From assembly GCF_036421855.1 (NCBI RefSeq), contig NZ_JAZGOK010000005.1: DNA of 64,000 nt; one strand, given 5' to 3'. The stretch is from Georgenia_B sunbinii. GTDB lineage: Bacteria > Actinomycetota > Actinomycetes > Actinomycetales > Actinomycetaceae. The notes beneath the pieces were generated by a model. The model was not told the origin of the DNA, ran no database searches, and saw only the letters and a list, made by a program, of their open reading frames with translations. This document shows, one piece after another, positions 16,496 to 27,381 of this stretch. The first letter of the stretch is position 1. Every line of letters starts with the position of its first letter. The position numbers and the translations under genes are program-made.

Positions 16496-16524
16496 AACGT
16501 ATAGAAGGGGTCCAGACGTGTCAA
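16496..16524 (-). promoter_or_regulatory. Sigma-70-type promoter for the amino-acid ABC operon
   Basis: On the minus strand: a perfect -35 TTGACA, a 17-bp spacer, then TACGTT as -10 (TAnnnT). The predicted start is near 16489, giving a leader of about 46 nt before the binding-protein GTG. Confidence 0.65.
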
Positions 16525-16595
16525 AGGCCACACCGGCGTGGCGGCGTCGAGGTCACGAAACGGCAAATTTGCTCCTGGCCATGGCCGACAGCGGG

Positions 16596-16964
16596 TCAGA
16601 GCGGGTAGACCGTCAGCCGCAGCACGGCGACCGCGCCGGCGAGGAGCATGAGGCACAGCGGCACGAGGAACGGCTCGCTGCGCCGGACGTGCAGCCCGAC
16701 GGCCGCGAGCATCAGCACGGCGAGCAGGCCCGCTGCGGCCGCGACGAGCTCGAGGTTGCGGTCGAGCACCGGCGGCAGCACCAGCCCGATGGCCCCGGCC
16801 AGCTCGGCGAGGCCGATGAGCTTGAGGGACCACGCCGGCAGGTCGCGCACGTAGATCATGCCGGCCTCAGCCATCGCCTGCCGCGACTTCGTCAGCTTGA
16901 ACGCCCCGGACCCGAGGAACACCACCGCGAGCAGCACCGTTGCTGCCCACACTGCTAGCGCCAT
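16596..16964 (-). CDS. DoxX-like membrane protein
   Basis: A 122-aa protein with four transmembrane helices covering most of its length and a DoxX-like order (helix 1 VWAATVLLAVVFLGSGAFKL, then KLIGLAELAGAIGLVLPP). The conserved Lys after helix 1 and the Glu-Leu-Ala-Gly turn fit the DoxX_2 group. Such proteins are linked to redox or sulphur stress in some actinobacteria; no function can be stated here. AGGAG sits 5 bp before the ATG. It is divergent from ku. Confidence 0.75.
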   Translation of the reverse strand: MALAVWAATVLLAVVFLGSGAFKLTKSRQAMAEAGMIYVRDLPAWSLKLIGLAELAGAIGLVLPPVLDRNLELVAAAAGLLAVLMLAAVGLHVRRSEPFLVPLCLMLLAGAVAVLRLTVYPL

Positions 16965-17132
16965 GCTGCTCCTCACGTCGTCGTCGACCGGCCCGAGCCA
17001 TCCGCACCAACCTAGAGGGTTCCGGTCCGCCGCGGCAGCGGTTCGGCGACCCGGCCGAGCGGGGGCCGCCCCGTGGTGCCGCGCGGCGAGCCGTGGGACC
17101 ATGCCGGGAACCGAGTCCGTTCGGAGGAACCG

Positions 17133-18107
17133 ATGCGCGCAATCTGGAAGGGGTCCATCTCCTTCGGTCTGGTCAACGTGCCGGTCTCGCTCTACAGCGC
17201 CACCCAGAGCCACGACATCTCCCTCCACCAGGTGCACGACGCCGACGGCGGCCGCATCCGGTACCAGCGCCGCTGCGAGGTGTGCGGCGAGGTCGTCGAG
17301 TGGGCGCAGATCGCTAAGGCGTACGACGACGGTGAGCGCACCGTCGTGCTCACCGACGAGGAGCTCGCCGAGCTGCCCACCGAGCGCAGCCGGGAGATCG
17401 AGATCCAGCAGTTCGTCCCCAGCGAGCAGATCGACCCGATGGTCATGGGCAAGAGCTACTACCTCGGCCCCGCGTCCTCCTCGACCAAGTCCTACGCCCT
17501 GCTGCGGCGCACCCTGGAGGAGACCTCACGGACCGCGGTGGTCTCCTTCACGCTGCGCCAGCGCAGCCAGCTCGGCGCGCTGCGGGTGCGGGACAAGGTG
17601 CTGGTGCTGCAGGCGCTGCTGTGGCAGGACGAGCTCCGCGAGCCGGACTTCGACCTCGGCAGCAGCCGGGTGAGCGCCAAGGAGCTGGAGATGAGCTCGA
17701 CGCTGGTCGACTCCTACTCCGGGGACTTCGACCCGTCCGAGTACACCGACGACTACCAGGAGCAGCTGCAGATCCTCGTCGAGGCCAAGCTCAAGGAGGG
17801 CGAGACGGTCGACACCGCGGCGACCTTCGGCGAGGAGAAGGCCGCCGACGAGGGCGAGGACGCCGAGGTCGTCGACCTCATGGAGGCGTTACGCCGCTCG
17901 GTCTCGGCCGCCAAGGGCAAGAAGTCCGGCTCTGGCTCCGGCTCCAAGAGCGGCACCGGCAGCAAGAGCGGCGCCTCGTCGACGACGTCCGAGACGAAGT
18001 CCACCGCCAAGAAGCCTGCCGCGACCAAGTCCACCACCAAGAAGCCCGCGTCGGCCAAGTCCGGCAGCACCGGCAAGAAGGCGACCAAGCAGCCGAAGTC
18101 GGCCTGA
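17133..18107 (+). CDS. ku: Ku protein (bacterial NHEJ)
   Basis: A 324-aa bacterial Ku. The start MRAIWKGSISFGLVNVPV is the family hallmark, and the homodimeric DNA-ring core spans about residues 1-250. The C-terminus, from about 275, is a lysine/serine/alanine-rich tail (repeats of KKPA and TKSTTKKP), as in actinobacterial Ku proteins whose tails add DNA contacts. Ku binds broken ends and recruits LigD, encoded about 3 kb upstream on the other strand. The start has GGAGGAACCG before it. Confidence 0.97.
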   Translation: MRAIWKGSISFGLVNVPVSLYSATQSHDISLHQVHDADGGRIRYQRRCEVCGEVVEWAQIAKAYDDGERTVVLTDEELAELPTERSREIEIQQFVPSEQIDPMVMGKSYYLGPASSSTKSYALLRRTLEETSRTAVVSFTLRQRSQLGALRVRDKVLVLQALLWQDELREPDFDLGSSRVSAKELEMSSTLVDSYSGDFDPSEYTDDYQEQLQILVEAKLKEGETVDTAATFGEEKAADEGEDAEVVDLMEALRRSVSAAKGKKSGSGSGSKSGTGSKSGASSTTSETKSTAKKPAATKSTTKKPASAKSGSTGKKATKQPKSA

Positions 18108-18169
18108 CCTCTGGCGCCGGCCACCGGCCGCTGTGGAATAGGCACCGGTAGCGCGCGGTTGTGCCGGGC

Positions 18170-19093
18170 ATGCGAGCAATGACCTTTTCCCAGTTCGGTG
18201 ACAACAGCGTTCTCGAGATGTCGGACGTGCCGGTGCCCAAGGTCGGACCGGGCCAGATCCTGGTCAAGGTCACCCGCGCGGCGGTGAACCCCGTGGACTG
18301 GAAGGTGATGGCCGGCGGGCTCGACGCCATGATGGACACCCACTTCCCGGCCATCCCCGGCTGGGACATGGCCGGCGTCGTGGCGCAGGTCGGCCCAGAC
18401 ACCCCGGAGTTCTCGGTCGGTGACCGTGTGGCCGCCTACGCCCGCAAGATCGCGGTCTCGGGCGGCACCTTCGCGGAGTACGTGACGATCCCCGCCGAGT
18501 TCGCCGGTCACGTCCCCGACGGCGTCACCGACGACCAGGCGGCGGCGCTCCCCCTCGCCGGCCTGACCGCGCTGCGGAGCATCGAGGCGCTGGCACTCTC
18601 GGCGTCCGACACCGTGCTGCTGCATGCCGCCTCCGGCGGCGTCGGGCACGTCGCCTCGCAGCTGGCGGTGGCCACCGGCGCCCGGGTGATCGGCACCGCG
18701 TCACCGCGCAGCTTCGAGCGGCTCGAAGCGCTGGGCGTCACGCCGGTGGCGTACGGCGACGGGCTCGAGGCACGCCTGCGCGACCTCGCCCCCGAGGGCG
18801 TCGACGCGGTCGCAGACTTCGCCGGCGACGTCCTCGACACCACGCTCGCCGTGCTCAACGACGGCGGCCGGCACGTCTCGATCACCGACCCCCGCGTCAC
18901 CGACCACGGCGGCAGGTGGCTGTGGGTCCGCCCCGACGGGCCGCGGCTGGCCGAGCTGCTGCAGCGGGTCGCCGACGGCGGGTTGCACGTGCACATCGAC
19001 CGCACCTTCCCCCTCGACGAGGTCGCTGAAGCGTTCCGGGTGAGCCAGGAGGGCGAGGCGCACGGCAAGCTCGTCATCGACGTCGAGCGCTGA
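18170..19093 (+). CDS. Zinc-free MDR oxidoreductase (quinone reductase-like)
   Basis: A 307-aa medium-chain reductase lacking the structural zinc cysteines. It has the N-terminal GroES-like part (AVNPVDWKVMAGG), then the NADP-binding Rossmann motif HAASGGVGHVASQLA near residue 150. The C-terminal LVIDV closes the fold. This is the NADPH:quinone reductase subfamily. I used the ATG at 18170 (MRAMTFSQFG, like the family start); a GTG three codons earlier is possible, and neither has a clear ribosome site. Substrate unknown. Confidence 0.85.
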   Translation: MRAMTFSQFGDNSVLEMSDVPVPKVGPGQILVKVTRAAVNPVDWKVMAGGLDAMMDTHFPAIPGWDMAGVVAQVGPDTPEFSVGDRVAAYARKIAVSGGTFAEYVTIPAEFAGHVPDGVTDDQAAALPLAGLTALRSIEALALSASDTVLLHAASGGVGHVASQLAVATGARVIGTASPRSFERLEALGVTPVAYGDGLEARLRDLAPEGVDAVADFAGDVLDTTLAVLNDGGRHVSITDPRVTDHGGRWLWVRPDGPRLAELLQRVADGGLHVHIDRTFPLDEVAEAFRVSQEGEAHGKLVIDVER

Positions 19094-19141
19094 CCGCGAC
19101 CTGCCGGGGAATGACCGGCCCCGCGCCACCGTTGCCCAGTC

Positions 19142-19804
19142 ATGAGCGCTGAGATCTCCGTAGACGTCTGGTCCGACATCGCGTGCCCGTGGTGCTACAT
19201 CGGCAAGCGCAAGTTCGAGGCCGGTCTGGCCGCCTTCGCCGGCGCCGACGACGTCACCGTCACCTACCACTCCTTCGAGCTGGCACCCGACACCCCGGTG
19301 GACTTCGAGGGCAGCGAGGTGGACTTCCTCGCCTCGCACAAGGGCATGGACCAGGCGCAGGTGGAGCAGATGCTGCGGCAGGTGAGCACCATCGCCTCGA
19401 GCGTCGGCCTCGACTATGACTTCGACTCGGTCAAGCACACCAAGACCCTCCTCGCGCACCAGGCGCTGCACTTCGCCAAGGACCACGGCAAGCAGCTCGA
19501 GCTCGTCGAGCGGCTGTTCGCCGCCTACTTCGAGGAGGGCCGCCACGTCGGGCGCGCCGCCGAGCTGGCCGACCTCGGCGCCGACGTCGGCCTCGACCGG
19601 GACGAGCTGCTCGCCGCACTGGAGGCCGGCAACTACGCCGACGCGGTGACCGCCGACCTCACCCAGGCCCGCGCGTACGGCATCCAGGGCGTGCCGTTCT
19701 TCGTCATCGACGGCCGTTACGGCATCTCCGGCGCGCAGCAGCCCGAGGCATTCACCCAGGCGCTCGAGCAGGTCCGCACCGAGCTCGCGGCGGCGCGGTC
19801 ATGA
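19142..19804 (+). CDS. DsbA/FrnE-family thiol oxidoreductase
   Basis: A 220-aa thioredoxin-fold protein of the FrnE/2-hydroxychromene-carboxylate isomerase type. The active site is Cys15-Pro-Trp-Cys18 with helical insertion after it, and the cis-Pro segment is IQGVPFFVID near residue 182. No signal peptide is visible, so it is cytosolic. FrnE-like proteins are used in disulphide exchange and oxidative-stress tolerance. Its stop overlaps the start of a 65-codon ORF (ATGA). Confidence 0.9.
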   Translation: MSAEISVDVWSDIACPWCYIGKRKFEAGLAAFAGADDVTVTYHSFELAPDTPVDFEGSEVDFLASHKGMDQAQVEQMLRQVSTIASSVGLDYDFDSVKHTKTLLAHQALHFAKDHGKQLELVERLFAAYFEEGRHVGRAAELADLGADVGLDRDELLAALEAGNYADAVTADLTQARAYGIQGVPFFVIDGRYGISGAQQPEAFTQALEQVRTELAAARS

Positions 19805-19998
19805 CCGCGCCGCGCCCGGCGGGTGCCGACGCGGCCGGTTCCGCCCCGGCCGCCACCATCGGAGCATCGCCGGCGACCACGCCGCTCGGCGCCCTCCCCG
19901 GCGGCCTGCTGCCGGTCCCCGGCGGGCTGACCCAGCTGGGCGACGCCGACGCCGGTATCTGCATCGACGGCGTCTGTGCCGTCCCCGGCACCGAGTAG
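19801..19998 (+). CDS. 65-aa hypothetical protein coupled to the DsbA-like gene
   Basis: A short Ala/Pro/Gly-rich protein that starts in a 4-bp overlap with the preceding stop, so translation would be coupled. Most is low-complexity; the only striking piece is the C-terminal ICIDGVCAVPGTE, with two cysteines four residues apart, which could be a substrate or partner site for the neighbouring thioredoxin-fold enzyme. I do not recognise a family. Overlap and codon composition favour a real gene, but it could be a leftover frame. Confidence 0.5.
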   Translation: MTAPRPAGADAAGSAPAATIGASPATTPLGALPGGLLPVPGGLTQLGDADAGICIDGVCAVPGTE

Positions 19999-20016
19999 CT
20001 GCCGTTCAGCCGCCGC

Positions 20017-21147
20017 TCAGTACCGCCGGACGATGACGAGGTCGTCGCGGTGCACGACGGCGCGCGGGTGGGCGATCCCCTGCTCCTGCAGCTGGCCGGT
20101 GGTCAGGCCACGGATCTCGGCGACCTCCCCGGCGCTGTAGGAGACCAGGCCACGAGCCACCACCACGCCGTCGGTGCGGGCAAGCTCGACGGCGTCGCCG
20201 GGCTCGAAGTCGCCCTCGACCCGCAGGATGCCGGCGGCGAGCAGCGACCGCTTGCCATGGGTGATGGCGTGCATCGCGCCGTCGTCGAGCACCAGCCGGC
20301 CCTGGGTGCGCGCCGAGTGCGCCAGCCACAGCCTCCGGGTGCTCTTGCGGTTCCCGGTGGCCGCGAACCAGGTCCCGACCGGCTCGCCCGCCAGCGCCTC
20401 GGCCACGTGGTCCGCCGATGTGAGGACCACGGGCACGCCCGCGTTGGTGGCGATCGACGCCGCCTCGAGCTTGGTGACCATCCCGCCGGTGCCGATCGCG
20501 GTGCCGCGCCCGGTCACCTCGATGCCCTCGAGGTCCTCCGGGCCGCGGACCTCCGAGATCCGCGCCGCGCCGGGGCGCGACGGCGGGCCGTCGTACAGGC
20601 CGTCGACGTCGGTGAGGAGCACGAGCGCGTCGGCGCGGACGAGGTGCGCGACGAGCGCGGCGAGCCGGTCGTTGTCGCCGAACCGGATCTCGTCGGTGGC
20701 GACGGCGTCGTTCTCGTTGACGACCGGCACCACCCCGAGGGTGAGCAGCCGGCCCAGCGAACGCTGCGCGTTGCGGTAGTGCTGGCGGCGGATGAGGTCC
20801 TCCGCGGTGAGCAGCACCTGGCCGACCAGCCGGCCGTGCTCCCGGAACGCCGCGGTGTACCGCGCCACGAGCAGCCCCTGCCCCACCGAGGCAGCGGCCT
20901 GGGCGGTGGCGAGGTCCTGCGGCCGGACCGGCAGCCCGAGCGGGGTGATGCCGGCGGCGATCGCGCCGGAGGAGACCAGCACGACCTCCTGCCCAGCGGT
21001 GCGGCGCGCCGCGAGCACCTCGACGAGCCGGTGGATGCGGTCGACGTCGAGCCGGCCGCCGGTCGTGGTCAACGACGACGAGCCGATCTTGACGACGACC
21101 CGACCAGCGTCGGCGACGCCGGAACGGTCCTGGATCGCGGGAGTCAC
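20017..21147 (-). CDS. proB: Glutamate 5-kinase ProB
   Basis: A 376-aa protein with the amino-acid-kinase domain (VVKIGSSSLTT near residue 17, SSGAIAAG near 60, and VNENDAVATDE near 150) plus a C-terminal PUA domain (about 280-376, AGILRVEGDFEPGDAVEL). It phosphorylates glutamate in proline synthesis. The GTG lies 4 bp after the obgE stop, so it is in the rplU-rpmA-obgE operon. Its usual downstream partner proA is separated from it by an inserted 8.8 kb block. Confidence 0.95.
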   Translation of the reverse strand: MTPAIQDRSGVADAGRVVVKIGSSSLTTTGGRLDVDRIHRLVEVLAARRTAGQEVVLVSSGAIAAGITPLGLPVRPQDLATAQAAASVGQGLLVARYTAAFREHGRLVGQVLLTAEDLIRRQHYRNAQRSLGRLLTLGVVPVVNENDAVATDEIRFGDNDRLAALVAHLVRADALVLLTDVDGLYDGPPSRPGAARISEVRGPEDLEGIEVTGRGTAIGTGGMVTKLEAASIATNAGVPVVLTSADHVAEALAGEPVGTWFAATGNRKSTRRLWLAHSARTQGRLVLDDGAMHAITHGKRSLLAAGILRVEGDFEPGDAVELARTDGVVVARGLVSYSAGEVAEIRGLTTGQLQEQGIAHPRAVVHRDDLVIVRRY

Positions 21148-21151
21148 AGGG

Positions 21152-22693
21152 TCATTGTGCCGTGGGATCGTCCTCGCCCGTCGGCGTCGCCCAGTGCCCG
21201 GACTCACGCTCGGTCCACAGCTCCTCGCGGGCCTCGGTCTTGGCGTCCATCCGCTCCTTGTGCTGCTGGCGGCGGTCGATGTTCGTCCGTCGCGGCGCGT
21301 AGCCGGCGTCCTCAACCCGCTGGTCGGAACCACGCGGCCCGAGCAGCTCGGCGCCGGTGTACATCGTCGGCTCCCAGTCGAAGATCACGCCGCCCTCGAG
21401 CGGGCCGATGACGACCTCGTCGCCCGGCTTGGCGCCGACCTTGAACAGCTCGCGCTCGACGCCGATGGTGGCGAGCCGGTCGGCGAGGTAGCCCACCGCC
21501 TCGTCGTTGGCGAAGTCGGTCTGGCGCACCCAGCGCTCGGGCTTGGTGCCACGCACCTGGTAGAAGACACCCTCGTGACGACGGCGCTCGGTGACCGTGA
21601 AGCCCGCCTCGTCCACCGGCGTGGGGCGCAGCACGACACGCGGCCCGTCGGCGACCGGCGCCGCGGCACGGCCCTCGTGGACCAGCGCGGCGAGCGCGAA
21701 GCTCAACGGCCGCAGGCCCTCGTGGCTCACCGCGGAGATCTCGTGGACCGTCAGGCCACGTGCCTCGAGCTCGGGACGCACGAGGTCGGCGAGGTCGCGG
21801 GCCTCGGGCACGTCGATCTTGTTGAGGACGACCATCCGCGGCCGGTCCATGAGCGGTACCCGGCCGACGTCGGCAAGGTCCTTGGCGTACACGGCGAGCT
21901 CGTTCTCGATGGTGTCGAGGTCGCTGATCGGGTCGCGGTCGGGCTCGAGCGTGGCGCAGTCGAGCACGTGGACGATGACCTCGCAGCGCTCGATGTGGCG
22001 CAGGAAGTCCAGCCCGAGGCCACGGCCCTCGCTGGCGCCGGGGATGAGCCCGGGGACGTCGGCGACGGTGTACCGTTCGTCGCCGGCCTGGACCACGCCG
22101 AGGTTGGGCACCAGCGTCGTGAAGGGGTAGTCGGCGATCTTCGGGCGGGCGGCGGACATCGCGGCGATGAGGCTGGACTTGCCGGCGCTGGGGAAGCCGA
22201 CGAGCGCGACGTCGGCGACGCTCTTGAGCTCGAGCACCAGCTCGACGCTCTCGCCCTCCTCGCCCAGCAGCGCGAACCCCGGCGCCTTGCGCTTGGGAGA
22301 GGCGAGCGCCGCGTTGCCGAGCCCGCCGTGGCCACCGGCGGCGATGAGCAGCCGGGCGCCGGCACCGGTGAGGTCGGCGATGATCTCGCCGGCCCGGTCC
22401 TTGACCACGGTGCCGTCGGGGACCGGCAGGACGAGGTCCGGGCCGTTCTTGCCCATCCGCATGTCCCCGGCGCCCTGCGTGCCGTGGACGGCGCGGCGGT
22501 GCGGGGAGTGGTGGTAGGACAGCAGGGTCGTGGTCTGCTGGTCCACCTCGAGGTAGACGCTGCCGCCGTGCCCACCGTTGGCGCCGTCCGGGCCGCCGAG
22601 CGGCTTGAACTTCTCCCGGCGCACGGAGGCGACCCCGTTACCCCCGTTACCGCCGGACGCGAACAGCACGACACGGTCAACGAAGGTCGTCAT
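21152..22693 (-). CDS. obgE: GTPase ObgE/CgtA
   Basis: A 513-aa Obg GTPase. Residues 1-158 are the glycine-rich Obg fold (SGGNGGNGVASVRREKF and GGHGGLGN). The G domain follows with P-loop GFPSAGKSS, switch DVPGLIPGA and NKID. Next is the OCT domain typical of actinobacteria (about 340-430), and a charged Arg/Glu-rich tail. It functions in 50S ribosome assembly and the stringent response. It is downstream of rpmA, with a strong hairpin in the gap. Confidence 0.97.
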   Translation of the reverse strand: MTTFVDRVVLFASGGNGGNGVASVRREKFKPLGGPDGANGGHGGSVYLEVDQQTTTLLSYHHSPHRRAVHGTQGAGDMRMGKNGPDLVLPVPDGTVVKDRAGEIIADLTGAGARLLIAAGGHGGLGNAALASPKRKAPGFALLGEEGESVELVLELKSVADVALVGFPSAGKSSLIAAMSAARPKIADYPFTTLVPNLGVVQAGDERYTVADVPGLIPGASEGRGLGLDFLRHIERCEVIVHVLDCATLEPDRDPISDLDTIENELAVYAKDLADVGRVPLMDRPRMVVLNKIDVPEARDLADLVRPELEARGLTVHEISAVSHEGLRPLSFALAALVHEGRAAAPVADGPRVVLRPTPVDEAGFTVTERRRHEGVFYQVRGTKPERWVRQTDFANDEAVGYLADRLATIGVERELFKVGAKPGDEVVIGPLEGGVIFDWEPTMYTGAELLGPRGSDQRVEDAGYAPRRTNIDRRQQHKERMDAKTEAREELWTERESGHWATPTGEDDPTAQ

Positions 22694-22722
22694 GGTCTTC
22701 TCCCTGCTATTGCCGGATACGG

Positions 22723-22759
22723 CAGCAGGGGCGGACGGCAGTGCCGTCCACCCCTGCTG
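22723..22759 (-). terminator. Stem-loop between rpmA and obgE
   Basis: Nearly perfect 17-bp arms (CAGCAGGGGCGGACGGC and complement, with one A/C mismatch) enclose a 3-nt loop, 20 bp past the rpmA stop and 30 bp before obgE. There is no T run on the minus strand, so it may be an attenuator or an RNA processing site rather than a full terminator. Confidence 0.5.
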
Positions 22760-22779
22760 GTTGTGCTCTGCTGCGTCGG

Positions 22780-23037
22780 TCAGGCCTCAGCGGCGACGAT
22801 GTTGACCATCTTGCGGCCACGGCGCGTGCCGAACTCGACCGCACCAGCGGCGAGCGCGAACAGCGTGTCGTCCTTGCCACGCCCGACGTTGTCGCCGGGG
22901 TGGAAGTGGGTGCCGCGCTGACGAACGATGATCTCGCCGGACTTGACGACCTGACCACCGAAACGCTTGACGCCGAGGCGCTGCGCGTTGGAGTCGCGGC
23001 CGTTCCGGGTGGAGCTGGCGCCCTTCTTCGTTGCCAT
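22780..23037 (-). CDS. rpmA: 50S ribosomal protein L27
   Basis: An 85-aa L27 beginning MATKKGASSTRNGRDS, with the conserved SNAQRLGVKRFGG and GTHFHPGDNVGRGKDDTL segments. The N-terminus lacks the Firmicutes-type cleavage extension, as in actinobacteria. It sits in the standard rplU-rpmA-obgE order. Confidence 0.98.
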   Translation of the reverse strand: MATKKGASSTRNGRDSNAQRLGVKRFGGQVVKSGEIIVRQRGTHFHPGDNVGRGKDDTLFALAAGAVEFGTRRGRKMVNIVAAEA

Positions 23038-23095
23038 CTCGGACCTGCTTTCTGTGCTGCGAAGGTATGTGGAGCGGGCCCGAGGGCCGCGAGAA

Positions 23096-23416
23096 CTAGT
23101 TGATGCCGGTGACCTTGAGGCGGGTCAGCTGCTGGCGGTGACCCATGCGCTTGCGGTAGCCGGTCTTGTTCTTGTACTTGATGATCGTGATCTTCTTGCC
23201 CTTCTCGGGGCGCACGATCTCAGCGGTGACGGTGACCTTCGCCAGGTCATCGGCGCCGGTGGTGACCTTGTCACCGTCGACGAGCATGAGCGGAGTGAGG
23301 TTGACGGACGCGCCGACCTCACCCTTGACCCTGTCCATGACGACGACGTCGCCGACGGACACCTTCTCCTGCCGGCCGCCGGCCTTGACGATCGCGTACA
23401 CCACGTTGCTGCTCAT
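23096..23416 (-). CDS. rplU: 50S ribosomal protein L21
   Basis: A 106-aa L21 with VYAIVKAGGRQEKVSVGD near the start and the C-terminal KNKTGYRKRMGHRQQLT signature that contacts 23S rRNA. The chosen start gives near-standard length; the frame continues upstream without a site. A promoter about 100 bp upstream leaves a structured leader of about 90 nt. It is the first gene of the operon. Confidence 0.97.
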   Translation of the reverse strand: MSSNVVYAIVKAGGRQEKVSVGDVVVMDRVKGEVGASVNLTPLMLVDGDKVTTGADDLAKVTVTAEIVRPEKGKKITIIKYKNKTGYRKRMGHRQQLTRLKVTGIN

Positions 23417-23512
23417 CTCTGTCGATTCGAAACCTGTCGCTGCCGGACCCTGGAGGATCACGCTGCGCGCCAGACACACAAGGGGGCGCGCCCGGGAGCG
23501 CACCGACGCTCT

Positions 23513-23541
23513 AGGTTACGTGCTCGTGCCCCGCCGAGCAA
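23513..23541 (-). promoter_or_regulatory. Candidate promoter of rplU-rpmA-obgE-proB
   Basis: On the minus strand: TTGCTC, a 17-bp spacer and TAACCT (TAnnnT). The predicted start near 23506 gives a leader of about 90 nt that contains GC-rich complementary segments (GGCGCGC and GCGCGC). This could be a ribosomal-protein leader, but I cannot match it to a described one. Confidence 0.55.
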
Positions 23542-23592
23542 ATGTCCCGACCCCGGTGGGTGGTGTGTCTTGCCGCACATTCGTGCGGCTCG

Positions 23593-24246
23593 TCAGCGGG
23601 CCAGGTCGGCCACCGCGCCGGCGACCGGGGTGGGGCCGCTGACCAGGTTGGCCACCGTCCTGGCGGTACCCGGCTCGTCGAGGACCGCGACGACGACCGC
23701 GGCGACGTCCTCGCGCGGGATGCTCCCGGTCGCCACGTCGGCCGAGAGCGTCACCTGGCCGGTGGGTCCGTCGTCGGTGAGCCCGCCGGGGCGCAGCACG
23801 GTCCAGCCGAGGTCACGGGACATGAGGTCGTCGTCCGCTGCCTTCTTCGCATCGAGGTAGACGCCGAAGACGTCGTCCCGGCCCTGCCCGCCGGTGGCGG
23901 CACCGATCGCCGAGATCATCACGTACCGTGCGACACCGGCAGCCTCAGCGGCATCGGCGAGCAGCGCAGCCGCGCCACGGTCGACGGTGTCCTTGCGTGC
24001 CGCGCCGCTGCCCGGTCCGGCGCCGGCGGCGAACACCACGGCGTCGGCGTCGGTCAGGTGGGCGGCGAGATCCGCCACGGAAGCCGACTCGAGGTCGAGC
24101 ACGACCGCGGTGGCGCCCAGCGCCTCGAGGTCGGCAACATGGGCGGGGTTGCGGACGAGCCCCACCGCCTCGTCCCCGCGCGCGGCGAGCTGGCGTTCGA
24201 TGTGCTGGGCGATCTGTCCGTGCCCGCCGGCGATGACGACCTTCAT
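23593..24246 (-). CDS. NAD(P)-binding atypical SDR protein
   Basis: A 217-aa protein with Rossmann motif VVIAGGHGQIAQHI at the N-terminus (GxxGxIA form), LVRNPAHVADLE and a short C-terminal half with RPGGLTDDG. It belongs to the atypical SDR/NmrA-like group related to YwnB, whose members sense or bind NAD(P)H rather than catalyse. The active YxxxK motif is not obvious. GAGGAGCATC precedes the ATG. No functional link with rplU is visible. Confidence 0.85.
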   Translation of the reverse strand: MKVVIAGGHGQIAQHIERQLAARGDEAVGLVRNPAHVADLEALGATAVVLDLESASVADLAAHLTDADAVVFAAGAGPGSGAARKDTVDRGAAALLADAAEAAGVARYVMISAIGAATGGQGRDDVFGVYLDAKKAADDDLMSRDLGWTVLRPGGLTDDGPTGQVTLSADVATGSIPREDVAAVVVAVLDEPGTARTVANLVSGPTPVAGAVADLAR

Positions 24247-24496
24247 GATGCTCCTCGCGTTGCTGGCGGCCGCCGGTCGGTTCTTCCCCGACGGCCGGGC
24301 GGGCCGGGTCCACCGGCGCAAGCCCCCACTCATCCTCCCAGCACCGCGGCCATCTGGCAGCGGTAGCCGCCCGCGGTCTGCGTGGCCGGCGATCCGGTTG
24401 CGGGCCGGTACGGGTGGACGCACAGTGGGACGGCTGCCGCGGCAGGGACGGGGCGTGCGTGGCGGCTGATGCCCCCGCTGCCCCCAGGGAGTTGCC

Positions 24497-25057
24497 ATGA
24501 GCACCCGACGAGCGTCCGACATCATCGCCGACTGGCCCGAGGAGTCCCGGCAGGCGGCCCAACTGGTCCTCGACAAGTACGGCGAGCCGCAGGAGACCAC
24601 GGCGTCCTACCTCCTGTGGGCCAGCCCCGGCCCCTGGGCCAGGATGGTCGCCGCCAAGAGTTTCGACCCCCACTCCTTCCCCGCGCCGCACAACGACTCG
24701 GTGCAGTCGGTCATCCGCTACCGGGTGCCGCCGGAGAAGGTCGGCGCCCTCGCGCAGTTCGACGGCAGCGTCGTCGTCGACCGGACCCAGGGCGAGGTGT
24801 CTGCCCGCTGCCACGACGAGGAGGCGAACAACCTGGCGCTCAACCTCATGCACGACATCGTCACCGGCGTGCGCAGCGTCGAGGACGCGCGCCGCTACTA
24901 CGGCCAGGAGTTCCTCGACTACCGGCGCGGGAAGCCGACGCCGTACATGGACCAGCTGCGGGTGCCGGCGGACGACGACGCCGCCGACCCCGATGAGCGG
25001 ATCCTGTCCGACGCAGACCTCGAGAAGGCCGTCGCGGAGGGCGAGCGCGAGCAGTAG
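24497..25057 (+). CDS. Unrecognised 186-aa soluble protein
   Basis: I do not recognise a domain I can name with confidence. The protein is soluble, acidic towards the C-terminus, and has conserved-looking blocks such as YGEPQETTASYLLWA and GPWARMVAAKSFDPHSFPAPHNDSV, which suggest a real fold rather than disorder. AGGGAG precedes the ATG. It stands alone, 70 bp before the catalase gene, and may be stress-linked by that position only. Confidence 0.7.
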   Translation: MSTRRASDIIADWPEESRQAAQLVLDKYGEPQETTASYLLWASPGPWARMVAAKSFDPHSFPAPHNDSVQSVIRYRVPPEKVGALAQFDGSVVVDRTQGEVSARCHDEEANNLALNLMHDIVTGVRSVEDARRYYGQEFLDYRRGKPTPYMDQLRVPADDDAADPDERILSDADLEKAVAEGEREQ

Positions 25058-25127
25058 CCGCCCGGCGGGCAGCGACGGCTCGACGCCCCCAGATGCCACC
25101 GCCCGCGACGGTGACTAGCCTCACACC

Positions 25128-27374
<2,247 letters not shown>

Positions 27375-27381
27375 GTGGGTT

